Positions 1 to 12,262 of a stretch of DNA of 64,000 bases are shown piece by piece. The stretch is from assembly GCA_026545765.1 (NCBI GenBank), contig CM048842.1:46943431-47007430 (forward strand), read 5' to 3'. The notes beneath the pieces were generated by a model. The model was not told the origin of the DNA and made no database searches. It saw only the letters and a list, made by a program, of their open reading frames with translations. The position numbers and the translations under genes were made by a program. This stretch comes from Plantago major (Eukaryota; Streptophyta; Magnoliopsida; Lamiales; Plantaginaceae). Positions within the stretch are counted from its first letter, which is position 1, and each line of letters begins with the position of its first letter.

Positions 1-2814
1 GCAGGTAACCATTGATGATAAAATGGACCTCCTACACTTCTTCAAGACTCACACCCTGCCCAAGCATATTCAGTGCTTCAAAAAATGGCAGAGGTTAAGG
101 TGCTCTGATCTCTCTGAAATATTGAGAATCACAGATCAACCTATCAGACGAGCACGAGCTCTTGATTTGGAGACGTACATCCATGATATGTTCCCTACGG
201 AACAATACACAGTTGCGACACTGTTGCATAAGGATTTCTTCAAAGAAGTGGCGCATCGGTTGACACAAGCCTTTGAACAGGCGGATGGTCAGACAAGATT
301 ACAGATGGCATTAAAGCCAGTTCTGCCCCAGACTCTGCAATTCTTACCTTCTGAATAAGAAGAAGTAAATGGGCAGAAGATCACTTTACCAGAAGTGATT
401 AATTTTGTGTCTGAAGAAGACGAGGAGGAAGAAATAAACGAAAATGAATTTGATGAACCTCCCACTAACCATCACAAGGATGATGATAAAAAGGATGATG
501 ATGATGCCCCTACACCAGGGACATGAGGAATTTCACAGAAACATATTGCCTCAACTGCTGAAAAGCAAACTGAGAGGAAAACACAGAAATCTCCGTCTTC
601 ATCTCCTCAGAAATCCACTCATCCATCTTCTCACCAACTTCCAGATACTACTGAACAAGTAGTTGAGCTTTCTGCCGAAATTAATCAGAAGATCTTGAAC
701 TCTCAAGACAGAACTGCTCAACTCAGACAACTGTTGGAAGAAAAACAACAGCTCCATCTTCAACTGGAAGATCAAATTGCTCAATCCAGAGACAAGCTTG
801 TTCAACTTGAAGATCAATATCTCGAAGAGATTAATGCTTACTCTGCGGTTGAAGAACTAAAGGATGCTGTTAATGCTAAACGACAAAAACTCGATACTGA
901 ACAAGTATCTGAAGACAAGCATGATGCTAAGGCTGCATCATCTTCAAAATATGTACCATCCTCCTCCCAGGAAGGGAAGAAACCATTCTCTGAGAAGGTT
1001 GCTGGACTTGACACGATTGATGAAAATGTCCAAGAGGATGAAGATCACTGGGTGGACAACTCAGATGATGAAGAAGACAAAATGTTGGCAGAACACCGCA
1101 ATGAACATCTGGCGGTTTCACACTTGAAAAGGAAGCTAATTGCTCCTAAGATCTGCACCAAGATGCCAAACATTCACTCCCATGAGTACATGAGCAGATA
1201 CCAAGTTCTGGCTCAACTGAAAAAGGAGATGTCTCTTCAAAACCAAGAAGTACTTGCCTCCGTTCCATCTGAACTGCAAAAGTTCACTGAGCTCTTCACT
1301 CAGAGAACTACAAGTATAGTCATTGCTCAGAAGGATCTGGGAATGATTAGGGATGATGATGTCTCATTAGCTGAAAAAGCTCTCCAAGAGGCAAGCTACA
1401 CTGCTGGAAAAGCAGATGCCATCTTAGGCCCACTGGCAGAGCTCACTGATAAGGACAATGGTCTTATCAAACAGAATCAGGAGCTTAAAGCCGAACTTCA
1501 GAAGTTGGTAACTGCCTACAATTATCTACAAGGGCACATTGACTCTCTCTCTCTGATTCCTTCATGAGACTGAGTCAGCCAACAATGACTAAGGGTGAAA
1601 GGACATACAAATCTGGACCTGGACCTCAAAGTCAGAGGGAATGGGAAGAAGGAGCCGAAATGAAAAAGAAATCTTGAGCTGGTACTCAGAAAGGAAGAAG
1701 ATCAAAGAAAACTTCCCAGCCACCACTCAGAATACAAGAACCCTCCTCAAGCCAAGCTGCTTTGAAAATAGTAGCTGCTTCCCAGAAACCCACTGAAGGC
1801 ACTTCAATGATAACAAGGGCAAGGGCACAGAAACCTCCAAGGAGTATCAAGGCTCCAAGGAGAAGACAAGTCAAAGGGGTTGATATCTCTTCTGAAGAAG
1901 AAGAAGAAGGACAAATAATCAAACCCCTGGGCAATGAAGAAGGCTACAAAACTCTCACAAGAACTAATCTTGATGATGATGAGGAATCTGATGAAGATGA
2001 AGCTCCTCTTCACAGAAAAAGGAAATTAGAAAGCCTAACTGACCCCATAGCTGCAAAGCCACTAGCAGCTAAAACACCCTCTGGAAATACCAAGTCTATC
2101 CAGGGTGGTGATTCTTCAAACAACCCCAAGGAGAATTCTAGACAAAGAAGGAACAGATTAAGAGCTGAACAGAAACAAAGTCAACTTCCACTCAGGCCAG
2201 AAGAAGCCAAGATTGAGTATGTGAAGCATGACAACAGTTCCTCTGTCTACAGATGCATAAATCAGAAGAATGGCTATTGGATTCTGGAAATGAGACACTT
2301 ACTTGTAAATTCAATATTTCCAGAACCCATCCATAAACAGCTCATGGCATGGAGAAAAGACAAGCCAACCTTGATCAACCCCAATCACATCAAAGCATGG
2401 TTGGATTTTGAAGTTGTCAAGAGAACTGAAGCCATGAAGAAGGACCTCTCTGATGAATGTCCATATGGAAAGCCAGATGATGTGCATGTAATCAACATCA
2501 CAGAATAGTACAAGAGCAAAACTTCTTGTGGAACCCTACGAATCGCTCTATCCGATGTAAGATCAATAGGGTGACATGACATCAGATATCTGAAGATTAT
2601 CTACGATTATTTCAAACTCTCAGATATCAGAATAGAGCATGCCTGGAAGTGGGGAAAGTATCTGTGGGTTAAGCACTTTGTCAAGAAAAATCCTACCAAG
2701 ACCTACAAAGAAGTCTATGGATTTGCCAGAGACACAGAGATGCTTGTCAGAACTCTTCTATATGATTATTCTGATGACATCAAAAGGTTTGGAGATAGGA
2801 AATTTGCAGACTAA
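1..2814 (+). pseudogene. aORF (extra 3' gene) of element A, last exon, broken
   Basis: This is the last exon of the accessory gene between pol and the 3' LTR. In order it encodes a helical block (LLHFFKTHTLPKHIQCFKKW), an acidic stretch, a coiled coil from about 710 to 910, a second helical block, a basic and serine-rich linker with nuclear-signal-like clusters, and a conserved C-terminal domain ending at TAA 2812-2814. Three visible breaks stop it: TAA at 356-358 (unique to A), TGA at 524-526 (shared with B), and an expanded CT run at about 1541-1554 that shifts frame (shared with B). A further indel lies near 2490-2580. I see no transmembrane segment, so an envelope role is not supported. 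The function is unknown. Confidence 0.8.
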
Positions 2815-3197
2815 TCCACAGAGATACTGAAGTTTTGAAGAAACTGAAGACTTGAAGACTGGTAATTAGGATGTTACTTGGAGCTTGGTTACTCCTGTTG
2901 TCCTGATTAACTATGTAATTTTTGTTGTATTTTTGCTGACTGAGCTTAAATGTTTTATGATTAAAGTTATCTGTATTCTTCATTGTAATTTATCTGATGA
3001 ACTTACTCTCAGATATTATGCTATAAAAGATAACTTGTCAGCAAAGATCACACCTTGTGATTTGGTTGATGTTTACTTTCTGCACTTAATTAACTGACTT
3101 GAAAATCATAAGAAATGATTAAGTGATGGATTGTTCACACTCCCAGATTTGTAATAGGACAGATAGTCATCGTTGACTGATCAAAAAGGGGAAAATT
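2815..3197 (+). other. aORF 3' untranslated region and polypurine tract of A
   Basis: This AT-rich non-coding stretch lies between the aORF stop and the 3' LTR. The purine run AAAAAGGGGAAAA at 3183-3195 lies directly before the LTR, where the plus-strand primer of an LTR element belongs. The same block occurs in B (28694-29059) and, on the minus strand, in D and E. Confidence 0.8.
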
Positions 3198-4984
3198 TGT
3201 TAGGAAATTTGTTAGATATTTTGCTAGAAATATTGTATAAGTTTTGATCAGCAACATGATGACCTATCTTAGTCTCAGAAAGGTGATTAGTACTCTTGGT
3301 TCACTTGAACATTGTAAAAGAGGAAACCACTTAGTATGATAGTTTAGTAAATCTTGTCTAGGATGTTAGGCCTTTGAAATGTAATTTTTATTTCATGAAG
3401 AGAAGACCAAAAAGAAGACATCCAAGCAGCAGAAGAACAACAACTTTGAAGACTTGAAGAAACTGCACAAGATTACTGAAAACAGTTTTTCAGAAACCTT
3501 CACCAGATATCTGAAGACACGAAGAGCTTCAAACAAACTGTGTCACCAGAGATATCTGAGGATAAAAAGGTCTATCTGAAAACAAGGAAAGTGTCCACAG
3601 ATATCTACACTCAGATACCTTGAGCCTTAACCACATTTCTGAAGAAGAAATAAATATTGCAAACAAAGTTGTTTCAATACAAGTGGTATCTGAAGAATGA
3701 AGATAAGGACGTGCTAAGAATCAGAGATATCTGATCAAAGGAATCTCTATTACAAAGCATAGTTCCGTTGACACTACAGGACAAAGTATAGTACAATGCA
3801 TTTAATGCACGGACAGAGATGTCTGAACAAAAGCAACGGTAGCTTCTGAAGAAGAAGACAAAGCCTGCTACAGTACTATACACAGATATCAATAGTTTGA
3901 ATTTGAGCCTAACGGATATTATTCAACGGTATTCAAATTCATCTATAAATATCAACACTTAGACTGTTTGAGAACACACACAGAACTTACACCTTTGAAC
4001 TCATCAGATACCTTATACTCTGATACACGATCTTACTCTCTCAAACAAACTACTTATCCTCAAGCTTTCTGTTGCGACCAAAGCCTCTGATACTTAAGTA
4101 GGACTGAAGTTCTAAGTGTCCTGATCCTAAACAAGCAAAGCTATCTGTGAAGGAGTTGAATCAAAAGATCAACTATCTGAGATTCATTCTCTTGAACAGA
4201 TATCATAAGACTTGGGTCAGTAAAATCGAACAAGATACCATACGCTGAAAAGTGTATTAAGTATACTTGGTTCACTGAGAATTCTGATTAACTGAAAAGT
4301 TAATACAAGAATCTCATCTGACAAACTCAAACCTAAACCAACACTATAACTGGCGTGGAGTATAGGAAGTACTTAGTTAAATCAGGGAATAACTCCAAAG
4401 GTTAACAGGAGTAGAGGAAGTACTTGATTTTGGGAAAATCAGGGAATAACTCCAAGGTTAACGGAGTACAGGAAGTACTTGATTTGGGAAACTAAGGAAC
4501 AACTCCAAGGTTACTGAGTATAGGAAGTACTTAGCTTGGGAAGCTAGGGAATAACTCAAAGGTTTCTGAGTATAGGAAGTACTAGGCTGAAGAAGCCCGG
4601 GAACAACTCAGGGGGAACATTTGGTTGGGAACCATTTGTTTAAAGGAATCTTAGAATAGGATTATTGTAAGGTGACCTCAATTATCTGTTCTAGTGAATT
4701 CTAGGTCTCTGGTAGACCGAAGTGGATTAGTTAGAGGATTACGCCACCTCCAGATACCACTATACTTGCTGTGTTATTTACTTTCTGTATTTACATTTCA
4801 GCAACACACACACACATTTTAACTGTTTCTACACTTATCTTTATTAAGTCTTCCGCGCTCTGAATCTAAGTATCAGATATCTTCACAGATATCTGAGAAA
4901 TATTGCTTATCGACAAAAGTTTGAAAAAGACTATTCACCCCCCCCCCCCTCTAGTCTTTTACTTTGCCGTTATCTGGACCAACA
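3198..4984 (+). repeat. 3' LTR of element A
   Basis: This 1787-bp LTR begins TGTTAGGAAAT and ends GGACCAACA. It contains a TATA-like CTATAAATAT box near 3943, about five ~50-bp tandem repeats around 4360-4620 with the word GGAAGTACTT, a CA microsatellite near 4805, and a 12-C run near 4938-4949 flanked by a 9-bp inverted repeat (AAAAGACTA and TAGTCTTTT). The palindrome core GATATC is frequent. It closely matches the LTRs of element B. Confidence 0.92.
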
Positions 4985-6209
4985 TATCGTGAGTAACTCC
5001 ACATAATTCTGGTGATAGTAACGTTGAGTCATCTGAGTCATCTTCAGAATCTGTCTCAACATCTAGAGCATCCAATTGAGTTTGGATTTTCTTTCTTTCT
5101 TCAGTTAGCAAAGCTTTCTGGCTTCTTCTGAAGATTCTTATATCTTTTCTGTCACATGTCTTTAGTTTGTTGAAGGCAGGACAATCCTTCTTGAAGTGAC
5201 CAGGTTTCTGACAGTAGAAACAGATATCGTTGCCAATCTCTGCTTCATCAGTATTTGGTGCTTTTTGAGCTTGCTTTTTCAGCGAGCTTTGCATATCCTT
5301 GTACTGGTGATAGTTTGGGCCTAGATGCTTTTTCAGCTTCTCTTTGGCCTTTCTTCTCTCAATTTCTCGACTGACAAATTTGCTCATTTGCTTTGCAGCA
5401 AGAGCATCCTCAGTCTCTTCCTTGCTTTTCTTCTTTTCAGAAGTTCCTTGAGTAACTAGAGCAACATTCTGCAACTTTTCAGTTGTTTGTTCTCTCTGAG
5501 TTGTCTCATAATCAACCGTAGCAAGATGATAGAAAAGTTCCACAGGAGTGATATTTGGCATTCCTTGGTTAAAATAAAAGAATTTAGTATGCTCCCAGTT
5601 GTGGTTAAGACTTCTGACAATAGTCTTAATCTTCTCTGACTGGGAGTACCTATTGCTTTCTCCAAGTGCTGCCATATCACTCATGAGAGTGGTAAACCTG
5701 AAATCAAGTTCTTCCAGAGTTTCAGTGGGACCTTGTTTGAAATTTTGAAATTTCAACTTTAGAACTTCGAACTTGTTTTCCTTGGTTTTCTCAGTTCCGG
5801 CACAGATTTCTTCAATCAGTTGCCAGGCAACATTCGCCGTTTTAGCACCCCACAGTTTACACTGTATGTGCTCTGGTGTCGATCTGATGATGATGTTACA
5901 AGCTTGACCATCCAGTCGATTCCTCTTGGCATCTTCCGATGTCCAGAGATCTCTGGGTTTTGGTTCGTAAATAACTTGACTAGTAGATCTTCCACTAGTT
6001 GACGCATCTGTTTGTGAAGATCCTTCGCTTTGATCTCTGTCTCTTCCATTTGAAACCTCCCTGACTTGCTTAAGCTGTTGAATGACTATTGGCCCATTCT
6101 TTATCACTTCGATCATTTCGTCACTTATGGCTTCAAGGTGGAGCATCATGTTATTATTCCATTTCTCGTAGTTCTCTGGTTTGAGAACTGGTGCATCACT
6201 CAGAGACAT
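4985..6209 (-). pseudogene. gag: gag of element C, truncated by insertion of A
   Basis: Structural capsid/nucleocapsid gene of a copia element. It starts at ATG 6209 (MSLSDAPVLKPENYEKW), just inside a CAG/GTATGT motif. It runs about 408 codons without a stop, through a retrotransposon gag (UBN2-like) region and a CCHC zinc knuckle (CFYCQKPGHFKKDC), before sequence from A's LTR replaces it. The missing C-terminal half would hold a long coiled coil as in element B. The retained part is intact, which implies that A inserted into a rather young copy. Confidence 0.87.
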
Positions 6210-6312
6210 ACCTGCACACATAACACACAAATCAAATCGTCCTCAACGATGGACAAAGTTGCTTCACCTATCTGGGGATCTAGGTTCAGTGCAGAAGGCT
6301 GGTAAACCTCCT

Positions 6313-6324
6313 GCTCTGATACCA
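6313..6324 (-). other. Primer binding site of C (initiator Met tRNA)
   Basis: On the minus strand the 12 bases read TGGTATCAGAGC, matching the 3' end of plant initiator Met tRNA. They lie two bases inside the 5' LTR, the usual copia arrangement. Copy E has the same sequence; copy B has one mismatch. Confidence 0.88.
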
Positions 6325-6326
6325 CT

Positions 6327-8115
6327 TGTTGGTCCAGATAACGGCAATGTAAAAGACTAGAGGGGGGTGAATAGTTTTTTAAAACTTTTGTCGATAAACA
6401 ATATTTCTCAGATATCTGTGAAGATATCTAGTACTTAGATTCAGAGAGCGGAAGACTTAAGATAGATAAGTGCAAAAATAGTTAAGATGTGTGTGTGTGT
6501 TGCTGAAATGTAAATACAGAAATGTAAAGAACACAACAAGTATAGTGGTATCAGGAGGTGGCTTAATCCTCCAACTAATCCACTTCGGTCTTTCAGAGAC
6601 CTAGAATTCACTAGAATAGATTTTTGAGTTCACCTTACAAAGATCCTATTCTAAGATTTCTTAACAAATGGTTCCCAACCAAATGTTCCCCCTGAGTTGT
6701 TCCCCGGCTTCTTCAGCCAAATACTTCCTATACTCAGAAACCTTTTTGAGTTATTCCCTAGTTTTCCAAATCAAGTACTTCCTCTACTCCGGTAACCTTG
6801 GAGTTATTCCTTGATCTTTCAAACTAAGTACTTCCTATACTCAATAACCTTGGAGTTATTCCCTAGTTTCCTAAATCAAGTACTTCCTATACTCCGGTAA
6901 CATTGGAGTTATTCCTTGATCTTTCAAACCAAGTACTTCCTGTACTCCACGCAAGTTATGGTGTTGGTTTCGGTTTGAGTTTGTCAGATGAGCTTCTTAT
7001 ATTAACTTTTCAGTTAATCAGATAGCTCTGTGAATCAAGTATACTTAATACACTTTTCAATGTATGGTATCTTGTTCTTTTACTCATCCAAGTCTTATGA
7101 TAACTGTTCAAGAGAATGAATCTCAGATACCTTATCTTTCGATTCAACTCCTTCACAGATAGCTTTACTTGTTTAGGATCAGGACACTTAGAACTTCAGT
7201 ACTACTTAAGATCAAAAGCTATGGTCGCAACAGTGAGCTTAAGAATAAGTAGTTTGCTTTGAAAGAGTAAGATATTTAGAGAATTCTGGTTGTTCGTGTG
7301 TTTCTAAGGTTCTGTGTGTCTTCTCAAGCAGTCTAAGTGTTGATATTTATAGATGAATTTGAATGCCGTTGGATGGTATCTGTTAGACTCAAATTCAAAC
7401 TATTGATATCTGTGTATAGTACTGTAGCAGGTTTGTCTTCTTCTTCAGAAGCAACCGTTGCTTTTGTTCAGACATCTCTGTCCGTGCATTAAATGCATTG
7501 TACTATACTTTTGTCCTGTAGTGCCAACGGAACTATGCTTTATTTCAGAGATGTTCATATCAACAGATATCTCTGAGTCTTTGCACGTTCTTATCTTCAA
7601 TCTTCAGATACCACTTGAATTGAAACAACTTTGTTTGCAATCTGTATTTCTCTTTTCAGAGATGTGATATATAAAGCTTAAGGTATCTGTAAGAAGATAT
7701 CTGTGGACACTTTCCTTGTTTTCCAAATAGATCCTTTGATTCTCAGATATCTCTCGTGCCATGGTTTGGTCGCAACTATTTATGTCTTCAAGATATCTGG
7801 GCAAGGTATCTGTAAAATTGTTCCAGTAACCTTGTGCAGTCTTCAATTCTTCAATGTTGTTGAACAACTTCTGCTTGGACGTCTTCTTCTTGGTCTTCTC
7901 TTCATAATATAAAAATTACATTTACAGACCTAACATCCTATACAAGATTAACTAAACTATCATACTAAGTGGGTTTCCTCTTTTACAATGTTCAAGTGAA
8001 CCAAGAGTACTAGTCACCTTTCTGAGACTAAGATAGGTCATCATGTTGCTGAATCAAAACTAAAAGGGTATTTCTAATAAAATATCTAACAGATTTCCTA
8101 ACAAATTTCCTAACA
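6327..8115 (-). repeat. 5' LTR of element C
   Basis: This 1789-bp LTR is in minus orientation: it begins TGTTGGTCCAG at 6327 and ends CCTAACA at 8115. It shares the tandem GGAAGTACTT repeats, TATA box, CA repeat and poly-C/poly-G hairpin with the others. Its outer terminus carries an extra TGTTAGGAAA copy compared with A and B. Confidence 0.9.
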
Positions 8116-8194
8116 TTATTATTATATAATGAAAAATAAATACGCATTTCCACATAATTCCTTTTTTATGCTCAAATATCAAGCGCACATCAAC

Positions 8195-9290
8195 ATGGAA
8201 TACTGTAATAGTCATCGGTCAATACCGCACCCCTTCAAGAATATATTCAAAGAAAGCGATAAAATTGGGTTAGTTTTATTTATCGAGAAAACGGGAATAA
8301 GGTCATGAGGCATATGGACTGTCGTTATGTGTCTCCATGAAAATCAATGTGGAGGATATTAGAGTCCCACTGCATTATACAATTTATGCTGTTAAGCGAT
8401 TGTTGTTTCATTTGGAGAATGAGTAGTCTGTTCCTTTCGAAGATGGTGAATGCATGCCAGATGTCATCAACAAAGCCAATGTCAAACAATCATAGTTCTT
8501 GTAGTGGTTCAAGCTGAACAAAATAGATCCTCGGGCCCGGAAGTTGAATTCTGCTAAATTCCTCGCTATCATATATTGTTGAAACGAACATAAAGTATGG
8601 TTCGTATGTAAACAAAGAAACAATGTTTCGGTTTAATGGTGTTGACTGTGTTGTGCACGAATATCACAAAGATGCATGTGAAACTATGGGCCTCTTATTC
8701 AATGATGGAGAGTATAATAGTGGTTTGAAAGGGGCAAGTCTATGGGCATTTGCGAGTTTTTTACGTCACCTTTTCATAACCACGTTGTTATCACGCAGTA
8801 TGTCGAGGCCTGAGGAAGTGTGGAACAAAACATGAAATTTATTATCAGATGACATTATGTACAATCAAGAAAGGTTACTCAAAAATCCTGGTACAATAAA
8901 TTTAAAGACTATTACCCATTCCAACATCCAAAGACAATCAGTTTAAATTTTGTATGCAATTGTCATGTAATGATAGAGAACTCTCCATCCAGGTTTCAAA
9001 CGCACTGATGAAAAAATTAAAAAAAAACATTGCTATTATGCAAGTAGAAAAGTTACCGAAGAAAAACTGCAACAATCTCAGTTCATTTGACGATATGCCC
9101 GTGCCAAGTGAGTTTGTTATATAAAATGCTACAAATCTATTCATTTTGTGTTAAATGTTTTATGTTAGAGTTGCAATGGAGCATAGGACCATGGTTTATA
9201 ACCACAGTTGACTGATGAATAACGTGCCATATATGAAATTATGTCTATTGTCGATGGTCAAGATGGCAAACTATTCCTTTTATACATCTA
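8195..9290 (+). pseudogene. Helitron helicase-like fragment 1
   Basis: Plus-strand translation, with stops and frameshifts, gives blocks typical of the region of Helitron RepHel proteins just before the helicase. The first is an EYCNSHRSI-like block near 8200. The second is an EYHKDACETMGLLFNDGEY block at 8656-8712 leading to LRHLF ... MSRPEEVW. It then runs toward LFLLYIYG near 9270-9292, immediately before the P-loop. The Walker A motif expected next is missing, because foreign sequence begins at 9295. No intact reading frame exists. Confidence 0.7.
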
Positions 9291-9294
9291 CGGA

Positions 9295-11500
9295 TGTGAA
9301 ACCCCCGTTTTCTCTTAAAAAATAATTTAATTAATTGAAAATTGAATTCTTACCTTGTTAAGTACCTTGTCACCTTTTTGTACGATGTAGGTGGAGTTTT
9401 TTGTTACTTGGGCCATTTAAAGTTTAAGGTGGTCAATTACTTTAATTAATTACCTAGTATTTGAGTAATTAAAGTAAAGTGTTCAGGTTTCTGTAGAATC
9501 CTTTTGCCCTTGAGTTTCTGATCCTCTTCTTTTCTTCTCGCCTTTTGATCCCTTTTTCCTTCGTTTGCTAGTTATTTATGCAAATTTGTATCAATCTGAT
9601 TCTTTTACGTCTTCTTCTTAAAACCTCGACAATCCTAAACATCAAGAAAACCTTGTTCTTTGGCGACTTTCACCTTTGCTTCTTCAACCTCCTTCGAAAT
9701 CACCTTCGTATCGGTTTCATTCGAGCTTGTTGCAAAGGCCTGAAACGTTTACATAGATTTGATAACGTCTTAGCAAGCGTCTTGTTCGTCTTGAGTAAGT
9801 TTACCTTCCATTTTAAATTCACGTTTATTGTAGAGTTTATGCGGGGGCGGTTTACGAGTTTAACTAGTTGTTTTGTCCGTTGATTTGAGTGTAATTGTTG
9901 TGTGTAACTCTTCTCTTCTCCGACTAATTCATCGAATTTGTGACTTGCTTGTGTTGCTGTTATTTATTCTTGTTGCTAGGTTACTTGTTTCACGATGTTA
10001 TGTTTCTGACTCCGAATGTGTGTGTTGTTTTGTTCTGTTTGGGGCTGTAAGTTGTTCCGTAAACTCTGTTCTCTTTAAAGAAGAGTTTCTGCAAGTACAT
10101 GGTATCAACAAGCTTGCTGAATTAATCTCTTTATGGGGAATTAAATGATTATTTGTTTCTTTATAACTTAAGGTAGTTTCCACTAATTAATCTTCCTAAA
10201 CTTAAGTACAAATTGCTTTGGTAATTAGCAGTGAGTTGAAATAATTTCGTGTGTGCTGGCTGTACATGTTTGTTGTTAGAATAATTAGTATTTTAGCTGG
10301 TTCTTCTCAGTCCGTTTCATGTACAACACATGCTCCGTATAAAACTTTGTGTGATGGCCTTTCAATGGTATTTTCATTGTAATCACATGAGTAATTGGAG
10401 TGTATTATGTTTATTTAGATAATGACGTTTATGCTAATCATCCCTCCATTAACCTTGCAACTTTGATTGGTTAGTGCCACTTATTTTGTTTTTCCCAGCA
10501 TGTCTCTGAGCTATGTGATGACTACTATATATTCTACTGGTTGTCTACGTGTAGTTTTCTTATATCTTTGAGTGATTAATTGGCCTTATATGATTTTTGT
10601 TGTGAATGTTTGTGTTTTGAGAGTCGTGGGGTTAAAGGGGTGAACTGCTTGTATTAGATTTGGTTCTTACTGGTCGGTACCCTTCTTACTCAGGAGCTCC
10701 GTATTTTGAGATTTGACGAGAAACTTTCTACGGTGAGTGTTCTTAAACCGTTTGCGAAAATCAAGGAAGTACTTGCTTGTATATGTATATGTATTGCATC
10801 AAAGTTTCCGACTCATTCTTTTCAAACATTGCATCAAAATTGATTTAGCATCGCTTCCGCTCAAATAAAAATATGTATATATTGTATATGATATTGCTTC
10901 GATTGATTGATTGTTTTGGTCAAGCTTTCGGTTAGGGTATACTCATTGCATTTTCGGGCAGTGGTGACTGTCGATATGTTTGTGGGTTTCTCTGAATTAC
11001 TTCTCTTTGACGCGAGGCAGGAGAAGCTGAGGTCTTAGAGGTAGTAGTGTACCATCCCGTACCATGGCGGGTATTGATTGATTGAGTGGAGAGATAAGGG
11101 CTCAGATTGGGGTTATAAGGAGCGGCACCAACGAACGATTGATTTCATTGTTATTACTTCGTTATATGATATGTTATTATTTTCGGATTCTGATATGTTT
11201 TTCCTATTGATATTTTAATTGTCACTGTCACACACAAACACCACTGAGATTTTTGTCTCACACTATTTTGTTTTCCTTCCTTGTAGATTCCGGAGTTTAG
11301 TGGAGGACCGAGTCGGGTACGTAGACGTTCAGCAACTAGAGTGAGAGTGGGGACTTACTTGGGATTTTGTAAAGTTTTAGCCGCTTCTTTTGAAATTAGT
11401 GTCTTTCGCAAGTCAACTGTTAGATTTTAGCTTCTCAAAGTTTTCAGATTGTCTCTTCGTTATTGTTTTAATGCCCTTGTTTTATTCTCTTCTCAAAACT
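9295..11500. mobile_element. Possible solo LTR or LTR-like insert (Ty3/gypsy?), ends unsure
   Basis: Helicase homology stops at about 9290 and returns near 11510. The sister copy at 14197-14260 shows uninterrupted sequence at this point, so about 2.2 kb was inserted or fused. The insert opens with TGTGAAACCCCCG, like LTRs of Tekay/Del-type chromoviruses (commonly TGTGACACCCC). It has no convincing reading frame and carries a TGAGATTTTTGTCTCA palindrome near 11246. I could not find a matching CA end with a 5-bp duplication of ACGGA, so the right border and family remain unproven. Confidence 0.35.
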
Positions 11501-11509
11501 TACAATTTG

Positions 11510-11890
11510 CTTACTGCATCAAAAGTCACTGCTATAGTAGAGGGTGATGTCGATAACTTACATGCAAAAACTCATATTATAGTTGATCAGATGAGGAATG
11601 GGGACTTGAAGCACATAACTGAGTTTCTTTGATGCAACCTTATTTTTCAATATCCACTACTTTTCGTGCATGGAGAAGACGAATGGTATATCGATTTTCA
11701 GATAAGTATTGTGAGTAAGATGTCAAATATTATTCTAAGGGAGTTCTTAGCTGTCCGGATACAAGATAGGGAGAATGAAGGTCATCAACTCATACTTAGC
11801 AGGTCGTCATTATTACAATCATTATTGATTCTAGAGGAGATATTATATTTGGAGTACTTTATTCTCCGTTTTGAAAGCTAGAAGAGATAC
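11510..11890 (+). pseudogene. Helitron N-terminal-like fragment
   Basis: Translation in changing frames gives TASKVTAIVEGD near 11515, a PLLFVHGEDEWYIDF block across 11650-11700 and an IQDRENEGHQLILSR block at 11755-11805. These match the order of the Helitron-like N-terminal region (PLLFPYGEDGW ... REYYAYRLQ). Stops between the blocks show it is a relic. It lies 3' of fragment 1 although it belongs 5' of it in the protein, so this part has been rearranged or comes from a second copy. Confidence 0.62.
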
Positions 11891-11899
11891 AGTTCTCCT

Positions 11900-12145
11900 A
11901 ATGGATTCCTTAGGTATCATATCATTGATGCTTCTGAACTACTTAATCAATATTCGATATACCATTGAAGATCCATTTAGACTTGGTATGCAGTAAGATT
12001 AAGCCTGATTCTGATGCAACCTATCTACTTAAGGAAATGAAGGTTATTATATGGGACGGGGCTACGGTGACCAATATGCATTATTTTGAAGCGCTTGATA
12101 GGAGTTTGGGGGATTTTATTTATCGACCAGCCACACCAATGGATT
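11900..12145 (+). pseudogene. PIF1-type helicase fragment, copy 1
   Basis: Encodes a piece around Walker B: a VIIWDGATVTNMHYFEALDRSL block with WDGA where PIF1 helicases have WDEA, so the acidic catalytic residue is already lost. It is followed by YRPATP. The segment is nearly duplicated 355-360 bp downstream (12262-12500). It breaks off at 12138, where an inverted repeat begins. Confidence 0.7.
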
Positions 12146-12262
12146 CCTTAGGAGATAACGTCACTGTCATTATCACCATCAACAACTCCATCATCAACCC
12201 GAAGTATCCACTTTGTGAATTATCATCTCGAATGGTGTGGCTGGTCGATAAATAAAATCTCC
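12109..12262. repeat. Inverted repeat flanking an inverted helicase piece
   Basis: TATCGACCAGCCACACCA at 12121-12138 is repeated as its exact reverse complement at 12233-12250; similarity extends outward to about 30 bp. The core between the arms (about 12150-12230) is the reverse complement of 12787-12865 downstream, so a piece of the helicase was copied in reverse into this point. Confidence 0.8.

Larger units (their letters stand above)
1..4984 (+). mobile_element. Sirevirus-type copia element A, 3' part
   Basis: This is the 3' portion of a plus-strand LTR retrotransposon; its 5' part lies left of the window. It holds the last exon of the extra 3' gene (aORF), a polypurine tract and a complete 3' LTR ending in GGACCAACA at 4984. 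The next base starts minus-strand gag sequence, so A is inserted in the gag of element C. An uninterrupted gag copy at 52511-52545 shows that TATCG, directly after the LTR, lies at the break and should be the 5-bp target duplication. Positions 1-2814 align almost base for base with 25893-28693 of element B, so A and B are close sisters. Confidence 0.88.
4985..8115 (-). mobile_element. Sirevirus-type copia element C, 5' part (minus strand)
   Basis: This is the 5' end of a minus-strand sister element: 5' LTR (6327-8115), primer site and the first 1.2 kb of gag. It is cut at 4984/4985 by the insertion of element A; the remainder should lie left of the window beyond A. The 5 bp after its LTR are TTATT (8116-8120), which would be the target duplication, but the other end is not visible. 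Confidence 0.88.

Noticed and set aside
7458..7912. Recurrent frames of about 70 codons in all LTRs (also near 40406 and 55026)
   Set aside because: They recur only because the LTR recurs. They lie in the promoter/untranslated zone and have no recognisable domain; several are antisense to each other.
8116..9294. Independent cellular PIF1 helicase gene
   Set aside because: The motif order and the KDAC ... FNDGEY and SRPEEVW blocks are those of Helitron RepHel proteins, and a Helitron 3' end is present downstream.
9578..10148. Two overlapping frames of about 100 and 90 codons
   Set aside because: Cys/Phe/Leu-rich low-complexity translation of T-rich sequence, no motifs; treated as non-coding part of an LTR-like insert.
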